Below, piece by piece: positions 19,097 to 27,184 of a stretch of DNA of 64,000 nucleotides. This DNA comes from Streptacidiphilus jeojiense (GTDB taxonomy: Bacteria; Actinomycetota; Actinomycetes; Streptomycetales; Streptomycetaceae). The DNA lies in contig NZ_JOEH01000003.1 in NCBI RefSeq assembly GCF_000719095.1, positions 186,001-250,000 on the forward strand, written 5' to 3'. The notes under the pieces are model-generated. The model was not told where the DNA came from. It saw nothing but the letters and a program-made list of their open reading frames with translations, and searched no databases. The translations under genes were made by a program, and so were the position numbers. How positions within the stretch are numbered: the stretch's first letter is position 1; the number at the start of each line of letters is the position of its first letter.

Positions 19097-19252
19097 GCTG
19101 GTGCTCCCTGGTGCGGGTGGGTGGTACCGGTGGGTGGTGACCGGTGGTGGCGGGCTCCCGGACGGCGCTGTCCGACGCGACCAGCATAGGTGCGGGGTCG
19201 CCTCCGGCAGAGGTGGCGGCCGTATGCCGGACACAGCGGCGCGGGGGCCGCA

Positions 19253-19258
19253 TAGGCT
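19253..19258 (+). promoter_or_regulatory. -10 box for a leaderless histidine kinase mRNA
   Basis: TAGGCT ends 6 bp before the kinase ATG at 19265, so transcription would start at or next to the start codon. No Shine-Dalgarno sequence fits between them. The -35 region (around GACACA at 19230-19235) is weak. Confidence 0.45.
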
Positions 19259-19264
19259 GGGCCC

Positions 19265-20632
19265 ATGAGCATGGCGACGCCCGATGTGGGCGTGACGGGG
19301 ATGCGGACCGGGTGGTGGACGAAGTTCTGGGCGCGGCGCCGCAGCATGTGGTTCGACCTGGGGGTCATGGCGCTGGCCTCGGCCGAGTGCGCTGCCAGTG
19401 CGGCGAGTTTCGCGACGAAACAGGGGGTGGGACTGCCCGGCTCGGCGCTGCTGGGCGTGTTCGGGGCGCTGGCGGCGGGCACGCTGCTGTTCCGGCGGCG
19501 CTGGCCGCTGCTGCCGGTGCTGGCGGCGTTGGCGACGATTCCGCTGTCGGCCGGGTACCTGCTGCTGATGGTGGGTCTGTACACGCTGGGCGCGTACAAC
19601 ACCGAGGGGGTGGCCAGGAAGTTCTCCGAGCGGCGGGCGATGTCGCTGCTGTGCGCGGTGGCGATCGTGGAGACCACGGTGGTGTCGGCGCTGACCATCG
19701 GCACGCAGCAGGCGGACGCGATCCGGCGCGGGGTGCCCAGCTACGCGCTGGTGATCATCTCGGTGCTGGTGTCGGTGGGGATCACCGTGGCGCCGACCAT
19801 GCTGGGCCTGTACATCGGGGCCAGGCGGCGGCTGTGGGAGACCCTGCACGAGCGCGCGGAGGGTCTGGAGACTGAGCTGGCGCTGCTGGCCGAGCAGGCC
19901 ACCGAGCGGGCCCGCCGGGCGCGGATGGAGGAGCGCACCCGGATCGCCAGGGAGATGCACGACGTGGTGGCGCACCGGGTGAGCCTGCTGGTGGTGCACG
20001 CCGGCGCGCTGGAGCGGGTGGTGCACAAGGACGCGGCCAAGGCGGCGGAGAGCGCCAAGCTGATGGGCGACATCGGCCGGCAGGCCCTGGACGAGCTGCG
20101 GCAGATCCTGGGGGTGCTGCGGACCGTGGAGACCGACGCGGTCAGCGGCGACGTCGCGGCCGCGGTGCTGGCGGTGCCCTCGTCGGACGGTCCTGGTCTG
20201 GCGGACGTGCCGCGGCTGGTGGACGAGTCCAGGGCGGCCGGGCTGCGGGTGCGGCTGACGGTGGGCGGGGCGCGGCGCGGGCTGAGCGAGGAGACCGAGC
20301 GGACGGCCTACCGGGTGGTGCAGGAGGCGCTGACCAATGTGCTGAAGCACGCCCCGGGGGCGGACGCCGAGGTAGTGCTCGCCTATGTGCCGGGCGGGGT
20401 GGCGCTGGCGGTGTCCAACAGCTGCCCGGACGGTGGCGGAGAGGGCGGAGAGGGCGGCGAGGGCGGCGGTGCCGAACGCACCCGGCGGTCGCTGCCCAGC
20501 GGTGGGAACGGCCTGGTCGGCATGCGCGAGCGGGTCACCGCGCTGGGCGGCACGTTCGCGGCGGAGCCGACGGGTGAGGGCGGTTTCCGGGTGGAGTGCC
20601 GGCTGACGGCGATGGGGGCGGCGGCGCGGTAG
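19265..20632 (+). CDS. Sensor histidine kinase (HisKA_3 type), orphan
   Basis: A 455-residue NarL-family sensor kinase. Four or five membrane helices (about 30-185) with little extracellular sequence precede a coiled stretch and the dimerisation domain [20 protein letters not shown], with the phospho-acceptor His at about 232. The ATPase domain has the N box [15 protein letters not shown] and G box [16 protein letters not shown] Gly/Glu run (about 400-412) is inserted in the ATP-lid region. No response-regulator gene is beside it. The short extracellular part suggests sensing within the membrane. The gene diverges from ppc and its message is probably leaderless. Confidence 0.9.
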   Translation: MSMATPDVGVTGMRTGWWTKFWARRRSMWFDLGVMALASAECAASAASFATKQGVGLPGSALLGVFGALAAGTLLFRRRWPLLPVLAALATIPLSAGYLLLMVGLYTLGAYNTEGVARKFSERRAMSLLCAVAIVETTVVSALTIGTQQADAIRRGVPSYALVIISVLVSVGITVAPTMLGLYIGARRRLWETLHERAEGLETELALLAEQATERARRARMEERTRIAREMHDVVAHRVSLLVVHAGALERVVHKDAAKAAESAKLMGDIGRQALDELRQILGVLRTVETDAVSGDVAAAVLAVPSSDGPGLADVPRLVDESRAAGLRVRLTVGGARRGLSEETERTAYRVVQEALTNVLKHAPGADAEVVLAYVPGGVALAVSNSCPDGGGEGGEGGEGGGAERTRRSLPSGGNGLVGMRERVTALGGTFAAEPTGEGGFRVECRLTAMGAAAR

Positions 20633-20775
20633 CGCGGCGTTGTGGGGCGGACGGGTGTGGGGGCGGACGGGGTGCGGGGGCCGGCGGGGCGCGGTGGGGA
20701 TGGGGAGTGGAGTGCGGTGGGGAATGGGGCGGGTGCGATGATGCGCGCCTGTGCCGGTACTGCGTGGGGGTGGGT

Positions 20776-21732
20776 GTGAACGGGGCCGTGCTGCTGGGTG
20801 GGCTGGGACTGGCCGGGGTGGCGCTGCTGCTCCTGGGCGCGGCCGGGCTGGCCTGGCGCCGCGACGGCGAGGAGCTGCGGCTGCGGCGGGCGGTCCGGTG
20901 GGCGAAGGAGGCCGATCTGGCACTGCCGAGGGAGCTGGTGAACCCGCTGGCGGCCAGGTTGCAGCGGCGGACCCTGGTCGCGCTGATGCTGTCGGTGCTG
21001 ATCGCGGTGCCGGTGGCCGCGCTGGAGGGCGGATATCTCGCCTCCGGGCTCCCGGACTCGGCCGCCGACCTGGCCTCGCCGCTGCGCGGACCCACGATCG
21101 CCCTGGTGCTGATGGCCCCCCTGCTGGTGGCCAATGCTGCGACGGGCCTGTGGGAGCTGGAACGGGCACGCCGCGCGGACGCCCTGCGGGGCAACCGGCC
21201 GGTGCACATCGGGCTGCGGCACGCGGTACCCACCTGGGCGGTGTGGGCGGTGCGGGTGCTGGCCCTCGCCCCGCCGGTGCTGGCCGGCGGGCTGCTGTGG
21301 TGGTTCCAGCGGCAGGGGCTCGCACAGGTCTTCAGCGTCTCCATGTTCGCGGCGCTGCTGGCGATGGCGATGGTGGCCCTGTACGGCGTCGAGAGCCGGC
21401 AGCTGGCCGTTCTGAACGGCCGCCAGGCGCCGGGCTCCCCGCAGGCGCTGGCCTTCGACGACGCCTTCCGGGTGCGGACCGTGCTCGACCTGGCGCCGTT
21501 GCTGCCGCTGGGCGTCTACCTGGCGGCCTCGCTACGACTCCGGTCCGTCCTGTCCGTGGTGGCGGCGCGGAACCCGGGGGCGGCGGCGCTGGCCGGGGAC
21601 GTGTGGACGGTGCTGGGCATGACGGTGTTCTTCTTCGTGATCGTGCTCGGGCAGCCGAGCGTGCGTCGGTACTACCGTGGTCGCAGTGCACCACCGCTGC
21701 TGCCGCCCACCTCGGAGACCACACCGTGCTGA
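20776..21732 (+). CDS. Multi-pass membrane protein upstream of a GntR gene
   Basis: A protein of about 318 residues with some seven hydrophobic segments (for example [71 protein letters not shown]). I do not recognise a family domain. The start is one of three in-frame GTGs (20764, 20770, 20776); the last places the hydrophobic N-terminus directly after the start. Its stop overlaps the start of the downstream GntR gene by 7 bp. Such pairs in actinobacteria often encode a membrane protein and its own repressor. Confidence 0.65.
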   Translation: MNGAVLLGGLGLAGVALLLLGAAGLAWRRDGEELRLRRAVRWAKEADLALPRELVNPLAARLQRRTLVALMLSVLIAVPVAALEGGYLASGLPDSAADLASPLRGPTIALVLMAPLLVANAATGLWELERARRADALRGNRPVHIGLRHAVPTWAVWAVRVLALAPPVLAGGLLWWFQRQGLAQVFSVSMFAALLAMAMVALYGVESRQLAVLNGRQAPGSPQALAFDDAFRVRTVLDLAPLLPLGVYLAASLRLRSVLSVVAARNPGAAALAGDVWTVLGMTVFFFVIVLGQPSVRRYYRGRSAPPLLPPTSETTPC

Positions 21733-22094
21733 TCACCCTCGACCCCGACTCCGCCGTCCCGCCGTTCGAGCAGGTGCGGGCGCAGATCGCCGAGCTGGCG
21801 CGGAGCGGGGAGGCGCCGGTGGGGACCAAGCTGCCGACGGTGCGGGGGCTGGCGGAGCAGTTGGGCCTGGCGGCCAACACCGTGGCCAAGGCCTACCGGG
21901 AGCTGGAGACCGCGGGGGTGGTGCAGACCCGGGGGCGGCACGGCACGGTGATCGCCGCGGCGGGGGACGCTTCGCTCGCGGCGGCGGCGCTGGCCGCTGA
22001 GCAGTACGCGGAGCGGGTTCGTGGGTTGGGCATCCCGGTTGAGCAGGCTCGTGCTGTGGTGGTGGCGGCGTTGGACGCGGCCTACGGGGGGTAG
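21726..22094 (+). CDS. GntR-family regulator, YtrA subfamily
   Basis: A 122-residue short GntR regulator. The winged helix has PPFEQVRAQIAELARSGEAP, GTKLPTVRGLAEQLGLAANT and VAKAYRELETAGVVQTRGRH. The C-terminal dimerisation part is only about 45 residues, as in the YtrA group, which normally controls linked membrane or ABC transporter genes. The GTG start overlaps the preceding stop, so the pair is co-translated. Copy B of the palindromic element follows. Confidence 0.88.
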   Translation: MLITLDPDSAVPPFEQVRAQIAELARSGEAPVGTKLPTVRGLAEQLGLAANTVAKAYRELETAGVVQTRGRHGTVIAAAGDASLAAAALAAEQYAERVRGLGIPVEQARAVVVAALDAAYGG

Positions 22095-22133
22095 CTGCCG
22101 GTTTTCGGGTGCGGCAGGTGCATGGTTGCTGTT

Positions 22134-22207
22134 CGCGCAGTTCCCCGCGCCCCTGACATGTGCAACTGGCCCGCTTGCAATCACCTGGGGGCGCGGGGAA
22201 CTGCGCG
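22134..22207. repeat. Palindromic intergenic element, copy B
   Basis: A perfect 20-bp inverted repeat has arms 22134-22153 and 22188-22207. Its loop is exactly 34 nt, as in copy A, with the same core TGCAACTGGCCCGCTTGCA. The right side continues ACAAGCCA as in copy A, while the left side has diverged. It lies between convergent genes and could serve as a terminator. Confidence 0.85.
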
Positions 22208-22230
22208 ACAAGCCAGCTACGGTCCGCAGG

Positions 22231-22758
22231 TCACAGCGCGTCCGCGACGAAGCGCAGGCGCTCGGGGGTGCGGCCGGTGATGAGCAGGCTGAGGGCCTGG
22301 TCGACGGTCTGGCCCAGGAACCACTCGCCGCTGTGGTCCAGGCTGTGCACCCGGCCCAGGGCGTCGATCACCAGCAGGGCCTGCCCGTCCCGCTCCTCGC
22401 CCAGCGGGGCCAGCGGCAGCTCCAGGCAGCGGCCCAGGTCGGCCAGGGTGCGCGGCTGGTGCAGCCCCAGCAGCGGGTCGATGGTGAAGGCGGTGCGGGC
22501 CTGCTGGACGCCGGCGCCCTCCAGGGTCACCTCGATGCCGCCGAACTCGGCCCAGGCCTCGATCGCGGCGGGGAACACCGAGTGCCGGTGGCCCTCGTCG
22601 GAGAAGTGCCCGGAGAGGGTGTCGGCCCACTGCTCGGCGCGCGGCAGCTGCCTGCGCCCCGGATGCCAGCCGGCCTTGGCCAGCACCGAGGCGACCTCGG
22701 CCGGGAAGCGCGCGGCGGGGGCGGGGGCGGCTGCCGGAGGGACCCAGTCGTCGGTCAT
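22231..22758 (-). CDS. SUKH-3 family immunity-like protein
   Basis: A 175-residue protein resembling the SUKH-3 (YwqJ-associated) immunity family: RFPAEVASVLAKAGWHPGRR, FPAAIEAWAEFGGIEVTLEG, LLVIDALGRVHSLDHSGEWF and a LG-x2-VDQALSLLITG end. SUKH proteins neutralise nuclease and deaminase toxins in polymorphic toxin systems. It lies directly after the YwqJ-type deaminase gene, whose stop overlaps an alternative GTG start (22767, GTGA); ATG 22758 is the conservative choice. No signal peptide. The partnership with the deaminase is inferred from gene order and the known YwqJ/SUKH association. Confidence 0.72.
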   Translation of the reverse strand: MTDDWVPPAAAPAPAARFPAEVASVLAKAGWHPGRRQLPRAEQWADTLSGHFSDEGHRHSVFPAAIEAWAEFGGIEVTLEGAGVQQARTAFTIDPLLGLHQPRTLADLGRCLELPLAPLGEERDGQALLVIDALGRVHSLDHSGEWFLGQTVDQALSLLITGRTPERLRFVADAL

Positions 22759-22763
22759 CGCGG

Positions 22764-23234
22764 TCACGCCCCCTTCGGCGCGAGGGCCACGGTCTGCACC
22801 CCGAAGTGGGCCAGCAGCGGCACGCAGGAGCGGCACGGCGGCTGGTGGGTGCCGTGCGCGGGGTCGCCCTCCTCGCGTATCCGCACCGAGGTCATCCGGG
22901 CGCCGCGCAGCGCCTTGCGCGCCTCGCCGTCGCTGAGCGGCTTGCGCGCGGCCCGCTTGGAGCGGTTGTCCTCGGCGGTGGTGAAGAACTGCGACAGCAG
23001 GACGGCCTCCGGGCAGCGTCCGGTGAACCGCTCGCGCTCCGACACCGGCAGTCCGGCCAGGAACCCGGAGACCAGCGGGTGCAGCTGCGGCGGCTGGTCG
23101 GCCTTGTCGCCGGCGCAGGTGTAGGTGTCGCCGCGCACCGACAGTGCGGAGGCGACGATCGGCATCAGGCTCTCCCGACGGTTCCTCAGAAGCGGTGCGG
23201 TGGCCGCCGGGCGGCGGTCCTCGGTTGTGTCCAC
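22764..23234 (-). CDS. YwqJ-type nucleic acid deaminase-like protein
   Basis: A 156-residue protein of the cytidine-deaminase-like fold. The zinc-site motifs are present: RCPEAVLLS (Cys74, Glu76) and QPPCRSCVPLL (Cys134, Cys137). Cys in place of the usual His in the first motif is a YwqJ-family trait. YwqJ domains are usually the C-terminal toxin module of large secreted proteins; here the domain is freestanding, with no signal peptide or secretion domain. GTG start at 23234 with AAGGAA about 10 bp upstream; an ATG at residue 24 is an alternative. It forms an overlapping unit with SUKH-3. Substrate is unknown. Confidence 0.75.
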   Translation of the reverse strand: MDTTEDRRPAATAPLLRNRRESLMPIVASALSVRGDTYTCAGDKADQPPQLHPLVSGFLAGLPVSERERFTGRCPEAVLLSQFFTTAEDNRSKRAARKPLSDGEARKALRGARMTSVRIREEGDPAHGTHQPPCRSCVPLLAHFGVQTVALAPKGA

Positions 23235-23601
23235 GTACGGTCGTTCCTTCCCTGACTCCAGTTCCCCGGCGAGCGGTCCCGGCGTCCCACGGACTCACTG
23301 GCGGTGAGGGTGGAACGGGCGGTGGCTCCGCGGGGCAGCTGAGCGCGTGCGCACGGCGGAGCAGGGTACTTGCCGCGCGGCAGCCCCCGTTGGCGGGAGA
23401 CGACCCGCCGCTGCTGCAGGACCCCAGCCTGCCAAATGCCGGTGACATTGAGGAAGTCGGGGTCCCGGCGGGGCCGCCGGGACGGCGCCGGAGCAGTGCG
23501 GATGCGGTGCGCAGAAGCCTGTGCGGACTCTGGAGATCCGTTCGAGGGGTGCACCCCCTAGGCTGGGGGTCGGCATTCAGTTCCAGCAGGGGGCAAACTC
23601 G
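23235..23601. other. Divergent promoter region of the SUKH/deaminase locus
   Basis: A stretch of 367 bp between divergent units without a convincing gene. It contains the perfect palindrome GGGGTGCACCCC (23546-23557), overlapped by TAGGCT (23559-23564), a possible -10 for the plus-strand pair. A shared regulator for both arms is possible but not shown. Confidence 0.5.
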
Positions 23602-24624
23602 ATGACGACAGGTCGGCCCAACGCCGCCTATGCCGGGCAGGTCGTGCACTTCCCTGATCCGCTGCGAGCCCGCAAGTACCCCGACGGGGTCAGGGTCGAC
23701 GGGCAGGGGCACCCGGACTTCGGCCCGTACGTCCGTGCCGCGGCCGAGGTCGCCGACCCGCCGGAGGGATTCGGTGTGGACGAACTGCGCCTCACCGACT
23801 ACGTCTCGGCCAACGCGGCGCTGTACGCGCAGGGCCACGACCTGTGGGCGGACGTCGACACCCCGGTGTCCACGCCTCCGGGCTGGACCTGGCACCACGC
23901 GGTGGCCGGGGCGCGTCCGGGCCACCGCCGGATGGAACTGGTCCCGGTCGAGGTCAAGGCGCTGCTGCGGCACCACGCGGGCCTGGCGCTGTCCACCGCC
24001 GACCACCGCAAGCGCGGCACCAGGCCGCTGCAGGAGCGCCGGCCGGTCCACTTCGAGCTGGGGGAGGGCCCGCTGGGCGCGGCCCCGGAGGAGTCCGGCG
24101 CGGAGTCGCCGGCTGCCGGCGCGAGCGAGCAGCGGGTGCAGGCCGCCGAGGAGGGCCTCGGCTACGGGCTGCCCGGACCGTACCGGACCTTCCTGAAGGC
24201 GGCCGGCGGACGCGGCCCCAAGGGCGTGGCGCTGGACACCGAGCTCGGCGTCCTGGTCGACCAGCCGTTCCTGACGCTGCGTGAGGAACGCACGTTGGAC
24301 GACGTGGTGTACGTCAACAAGTGCCTGCGCGACCATCTGACCAAGGACTACCTGGGTGTGGGCTACGTCCAGGGCGGACTGGTGGCGCTGAAGGTGCGCG
24401 GCGGCGACATCGGCACCGTCTGGTTCCTGCCCTACGACGACGCCCGGGACGACGGCACGGCGCAACTGACGCCGCAGCAGCGCTGCGCGCAGCTGCTGCT
24501 GCCCTGCGGCGAGGACTTCGACGCGTTCCTGCTGCGGCTCGCCGGCAACCCGCCCGAGCTGCAGACGGTGGCCGAGCTGATGGTGGACGGCGGCTTCGCC
24601 CGCGCGGTCCCGGTGGAGGGGTGA
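23602..24624 (+). CDS. WHH/HNH nuclease-like domain fused to SUKH (SMI1/KNR4) domain
   Basis: A 340-residue two-part protein. Residues 60-135 contain GWTWHHAVAG (Trp97, His98, His99), then MELVPVEVKALLRHHAGLAL (His124, His125). This matches the W-HH...LVP...H-x3-H layout of WHH/LHH toxin nucleases of the HNH (treble-clef) fold. Residues 180-320 form an SMI1/KNR4-type SUKH domain (AAEEGLGYGLPGPYRTFLKA, GYVQGGLVALKVRGGD). Thus a toxin-like nuclease and an immunity-like domain share one chain. There is no secretion signal. ATG at 23602 with AGGGGG upstream. Its stop overlaps the next start (GTGA), so the two are co-translated. Nuclease activity is inferred only. Confidence 0.7.
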   Translation: MTTGRPNAAYAGQVVHFPDPLRARKYPDGVRVDGQGHPDFGPYVRAAAEVADPPEGFGVDELRLTDYVSANAALYAQGHDLWADVDTPVSTPPGWTWHHAVAGARPGHRRMELVPVEVKALLRHHAGLALSTADHRKRGTRPLQERRPVHFELGEGPLGAAPEESGAESPAAGASEQRVQAAEEGLGYGLPGPYRTFLKAAGGRGPKGVALDTELGVLVDQPFLTLREERTLDDVVYVNKCLRDHLTKDYLGVGYVQGGLVALKVRGGDIGTVWFLPYDDARDDGTAQLTPQQRCAQLLLPCGEDFDAFLLRLAGNPPELQTVAELMVDGGFARAVPVEG

Positions 24625-27062
24625 GCAGCCGCGTGGTGACCTATGCGGAGGCGCAGCAGCGCGCCGAGGAGTGGATCAACGAGGGCGTACCCGCCTACCA
24701 GCGCCGCGAGGTGCGGGTGCGCGAGTTCGACCTGGGCTTCGTCGCCTGGGCGGTGGACCGCGCCGAGGGTCCGTCCTCGGACGGCGGCGCGGTGCGGATG
24801 GTGATCGCCAGGGACAGCGGGATGACCACGCTGTGGCCGGCGCTGCCCATCAACGACGTGGTGCGCCGCTACGAGGAGGCCTACGGGCGTCCGGTCGGGG
24901 CGACCCCGGCCGGTACCCAGTCGCCGCCGGAGCGAGGTCTGGCCGAGGCGACGTCGTTCCTGCTCAGCCCGCCGCAGTGGCTGGAGGAGGCCGGGGCGGC
25001 GGCGATGGCGGCGGAGAACGCCCGGGCCGCCGCCGATGCCGAGGAGCCCTCGCTGCTGGTCGCACCGCCGATCTCGTCCAACCCGCCGGGCGAGGTGCCG
25101 ACGATGCTGGCACCGCCGCCGGAGTGGTCCTCCGGCTCCGGCGCGGGGGCGCCTCCGCTCCGGCCCGCGCCGTCCGCCCCTGCGCCTGCCCCGGCGCCTG
25201 CGCCGTCCCCGGCCGCCCCGCCCGCGCCGCCCGCGCCGCAGCCGGGCGCCGGCGGGCAGCAGAGCGGGTCGCTGGACTACGCGCCGACGATGCTGGCCCG
25301 GCCCGGCGCTCCCGCCGGTCCCGGGCCGGTGCCGGCGCAGAGCGGCCCCTACGGCGGTGGGCAGGGCGGTCCGCCGCCGCCTCCGCCGGGCGGGTTCGCC
25401 CCCGGTCCCGCCGGTCCGCCCCCGCCGCCGTCGGGTCCGCCCGCGGGCGGACCGGGGATGCCTCCGCCGCCGCCCCCGCCGGGGCTGGTCGGTCCCGGTG
25501 GCGGTCCCGGCACGCCCGCACCGCCGTCGGGTCCGCCCGCCGCTGGCCCCGGGATGCCTCCGCCGCCCCCGCCCGGTGTGATCGGCGGGGGCCCCGCGGG
25601 TCCGCCGCCGCCTCCGCCCGGCCCGCAGGGCGGTCCGCAGAGCGGGTCGCTGGACTACGCCCCCACCATGCTGGCGCGACCGGGTTCCGGACCCGTGGTG
25701 CCGCCGCCGTCGGGTCCGCCCGCGGGCGGTCCGGGGATGCCGCCGCCGCCCCCGCCGGGGCTGGTCGGTCCCGGTGGCGGTCCCGGCACGCCCGCGCCGC
25801 CGTCGGGCCCGCCCGCCGGCGTTCCCGGCATGCCTCCGCCCCCGCCCCCGGCGGGGCTGTACGGCGGCACTCCGCCCGGTGGCGTGCCGGCGCCGCCGGC
25901 CGGCGCCGGGGACAGCTACGTCCCGACCCAGCTCGCCCCGTCGCTGAACCTCCCGCCCCGGGGCCCGGGCGCCCCGGGCGGGCCCGCCGTGCCCCCGCCG
26001 CCGCCCGCACCCCAGCCGCAGGCCCCGCACCCGCAGCAGGTCCCGCCGCAGGCCGCCGCGCCCGGCGTGCCCACGGTCGGCCCCGGCTACATGGCCGTGC
26101 TCCGCTACCGCGGCCCGGACGGCTCGGAGCAGCAGATCATCCAGCGCTCCACGCTGGGCCTGCCGCACCCGGAGTGGCAGATCCTGCAGGAGGTCCGGCG
26201 GTTGAACGTGCCGCCGGAGCAGGTGCTGGAGCTGCACACCGAGCTGGAGAGCTGCGACCTGCCCGGCGGCTACTGCCAGCGGATGGTCAAGGAGGCCTGG
26301 CCCAACGTCAGGGTGAGCAGCATCGCCCCGTACGGCCGGGACCACGCGGCCCGGCAGCGCGGCGTCCAGCACCTGTTCGAGCACCACGGCGAGCTGCACA
26401 CCCATGCCGCCGGACCGGCCCCGCAGCGCCCGTTCCGGGTGCCGCTGCCGGCCCCCGGCTCGGTGCAGCCCGCGCCGCCGGTGCCGCCGCAGGCGCTGGC
26501 GGACGAGCTGCAGCAGGCGTTCGGCCCGCAGAACGTGTTCCGCTACGAACCGCAGGCGGTGTCCAGGCAGGGCATTCCCGAGGCCGTCTCGGCTTCGCTG
26601 ACCTGGGCCGGGCTGCCGGTCGAGTTCGGTCCCTTCTTCTGGGCGCAGGCCCAGCCGGGCCGTCCGATGCCGACGCTGGCCGAGCTGGCCGCCGAACGCG
26701 GGATCGCGGCCCAGCCGGACGCGGGGACCTACCTGGTGCTGGGCAACGACTACGGCCGCCAGCTGTGCGTGCAGTACGGGACGGCGGCGATCGTGGCCGT
26801 CGACCTGGGCACGGCCACGCAGCCGGCCGGGGTCGAGGCCCAGCAGCCGCGCTTCGTCAACAGCGGCCTGCCCGAGTTCCTGCGCTGCATGGCGCTGCTG
26901 GGCCGGATGTGGCGGTTCCGGTACGGGCTGACCCCGGAGCAGGCGGGCCACTGGACCACCGACTTCCAGGCCCAGCTGGCGGCGCTGGACCCGGCGGCAC
27001 TGGGTTCGCCGGAGACCTGGTGGGCGGTGCTGCTCGAACAGCTGTGGGACGGACTGCTCTGA
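24621..27062 (+). CDS. Multidomain protein: immunity-like N-terminus, proline-rich spacer, deaminase-like domain, SUKH-4-like C-terminus
   Basis: An 813-residue protein. Residues 1-90 (VTYAEAQQRAEEWINEGVPA, VREFDLGFVAWAVDR) resemble small YrhB/Imm35-type immunity domains. Residues about 150-490 are Pro/Gly-rich with many PPPPPP runs and repeats. Residues 490-580 hold a deaminase-type zinc motif: LPHPEWQILQE (His516, Glu518) and SCDLPGGYC (Cys545, Cys552). The C-terminal 190 residues (ALADELQQAFG, GTYLVLGNDYG, FVNSGLPEFLRCMALLGRMW) look like SUKH-4. Toxin and immunity modules thus occur in one intracellular-looking chain. The GTG overlaps the stop of the WHH-SUKH gene. Function is unknown; a domesticated conflict protein is the best guess. 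Confidence 0.7.
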   Translation: MSSRVVTYAEAQQRAEEWINEGVPAYQRREVRVREFDLGFVAWAVDRAEGPSSDGGAVRMVIARDSGMTTLWPALPINDVVRRYEEAYGRPVGATPAGTQSPPERGLAEATSFLLSPPQWLEEAGAAAMAAENARAAADAEEPSLLVAPPISSNPPGEVPTMLAPPPEWSSGSGAGAPPLRPAPSAPAPAPAPAPSPAAPPAPPAPQPGAGGQQSGSLDYAPTMLARPGAPAGPGPVPAQSGPYGGGQGGPPPPPPGGFAPGPAGPPPPPSGPPAGGPGMPPPPPPPGLVGPGGGPGTPAPPSGPPAAGPGMPPPPPPGVIGGGPAGPPPPPPGPQGGPQSGSLDYAPTMLARPGSGPVVPPPSGPPAGGPGMPPPPPPGLVGPGGGPGTPAPPSGPPAGVPGMPPPPPPAGLYGGTPPGGVPAPPAGAGDSYVPTQLAPSLNLPPRGPGAPGGPAVPPPPPAPQPQAPHPQQVPPQAAAPGVPTVGPGYMAVLRYRGPDGSEQQIIQRSTLGLPHPEWQILQEVRRLNVPPEQVLELHTELESCDLPGGYCQRMVKEAWPNVRVSSIAPYGRDHAARQRGVQHLFEHHGELHTHAAGPAPQRPFRVPLPAPGSVQPAPPVPPQALADELQQAFGPQNVFRYEPQAVSRQGIPEAVSASLTWAGLPVEFGPFFWAQAQPGRPMPTLAELAAERGIAAQPDAGTYLVLGNDYGRQLCVQYGTAAIVAVDLGTATQPAGVEAQQPRFVNSGLPEFLRCMALLGRMWRFRYGLTPEQAGHWTTDFQAQLAALDPAALGSPETWWAVLLEQLWDGLL
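25260..25860 (+). repeat. Internal repeats in the proline-rich spacer
   Basis: The 16-residue unit QSGSLDYAPTMLARPG is encoded at 25260-25307 and again at 25638-25685. A unit of about 37 residues starting SGPPAGGPGMPPPPPP recurs from 25431 and 25710, each copy also carrying a second SGPPA...PGMPPPPPP half. The DNA duplication, in phase with the reading frame, suggests expansion by recombination or slippage. Confidence 0.8.
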
Positions 27063-27115
27063 CACGAAGGCGGCGTCGCCGGGTGTCGGTGTCTCCGTCC
27101 GGGTAGGGGACGTGT

Positions 27116-27145
27116 GCAAAATGGATCGAAATCTGATCATTTTGC
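27116..27145. promoter_or_regulatory. AT-rich inverted repeat upstream of the coiled-coil gene
   Basis: GCAAAATG (27116-27123) and CATTTTGC (27138-27145) are exact inverted copies 14 bp apart, in an AT-rich island about 40 bp before the next start. Probably a promoter or operator; no regulator can be named. Confidence 0.4.
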
Positions 27146-27184
27146 TTGCATGGCATTCCACTATCCGGATGAGAGGACCAGCCG

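Noticed and set aside
19097..21325. Upstream extension of the ppc reading frame by over 700 residues
   Set aside because: It is Pro/Arg/His-rich, unlike any PEPC, and lies antisense to the histidine kinase and membrane genes. The family start is at 19096.
25260..25860. CRISPR or tandem-repeat array
   Set aside because: The repeats are in phase with a protein reading frame, vary in length and lack spacer structure. They encode PPPPPP segments.
24432..27161. Long minus-strand open frame of about 900 codons
   Set aside because: It mirrors the proline-rich plus-strand gene; high GC removes stops from the opposite frame. Its translation is Arg/Gly-rich with no domain.
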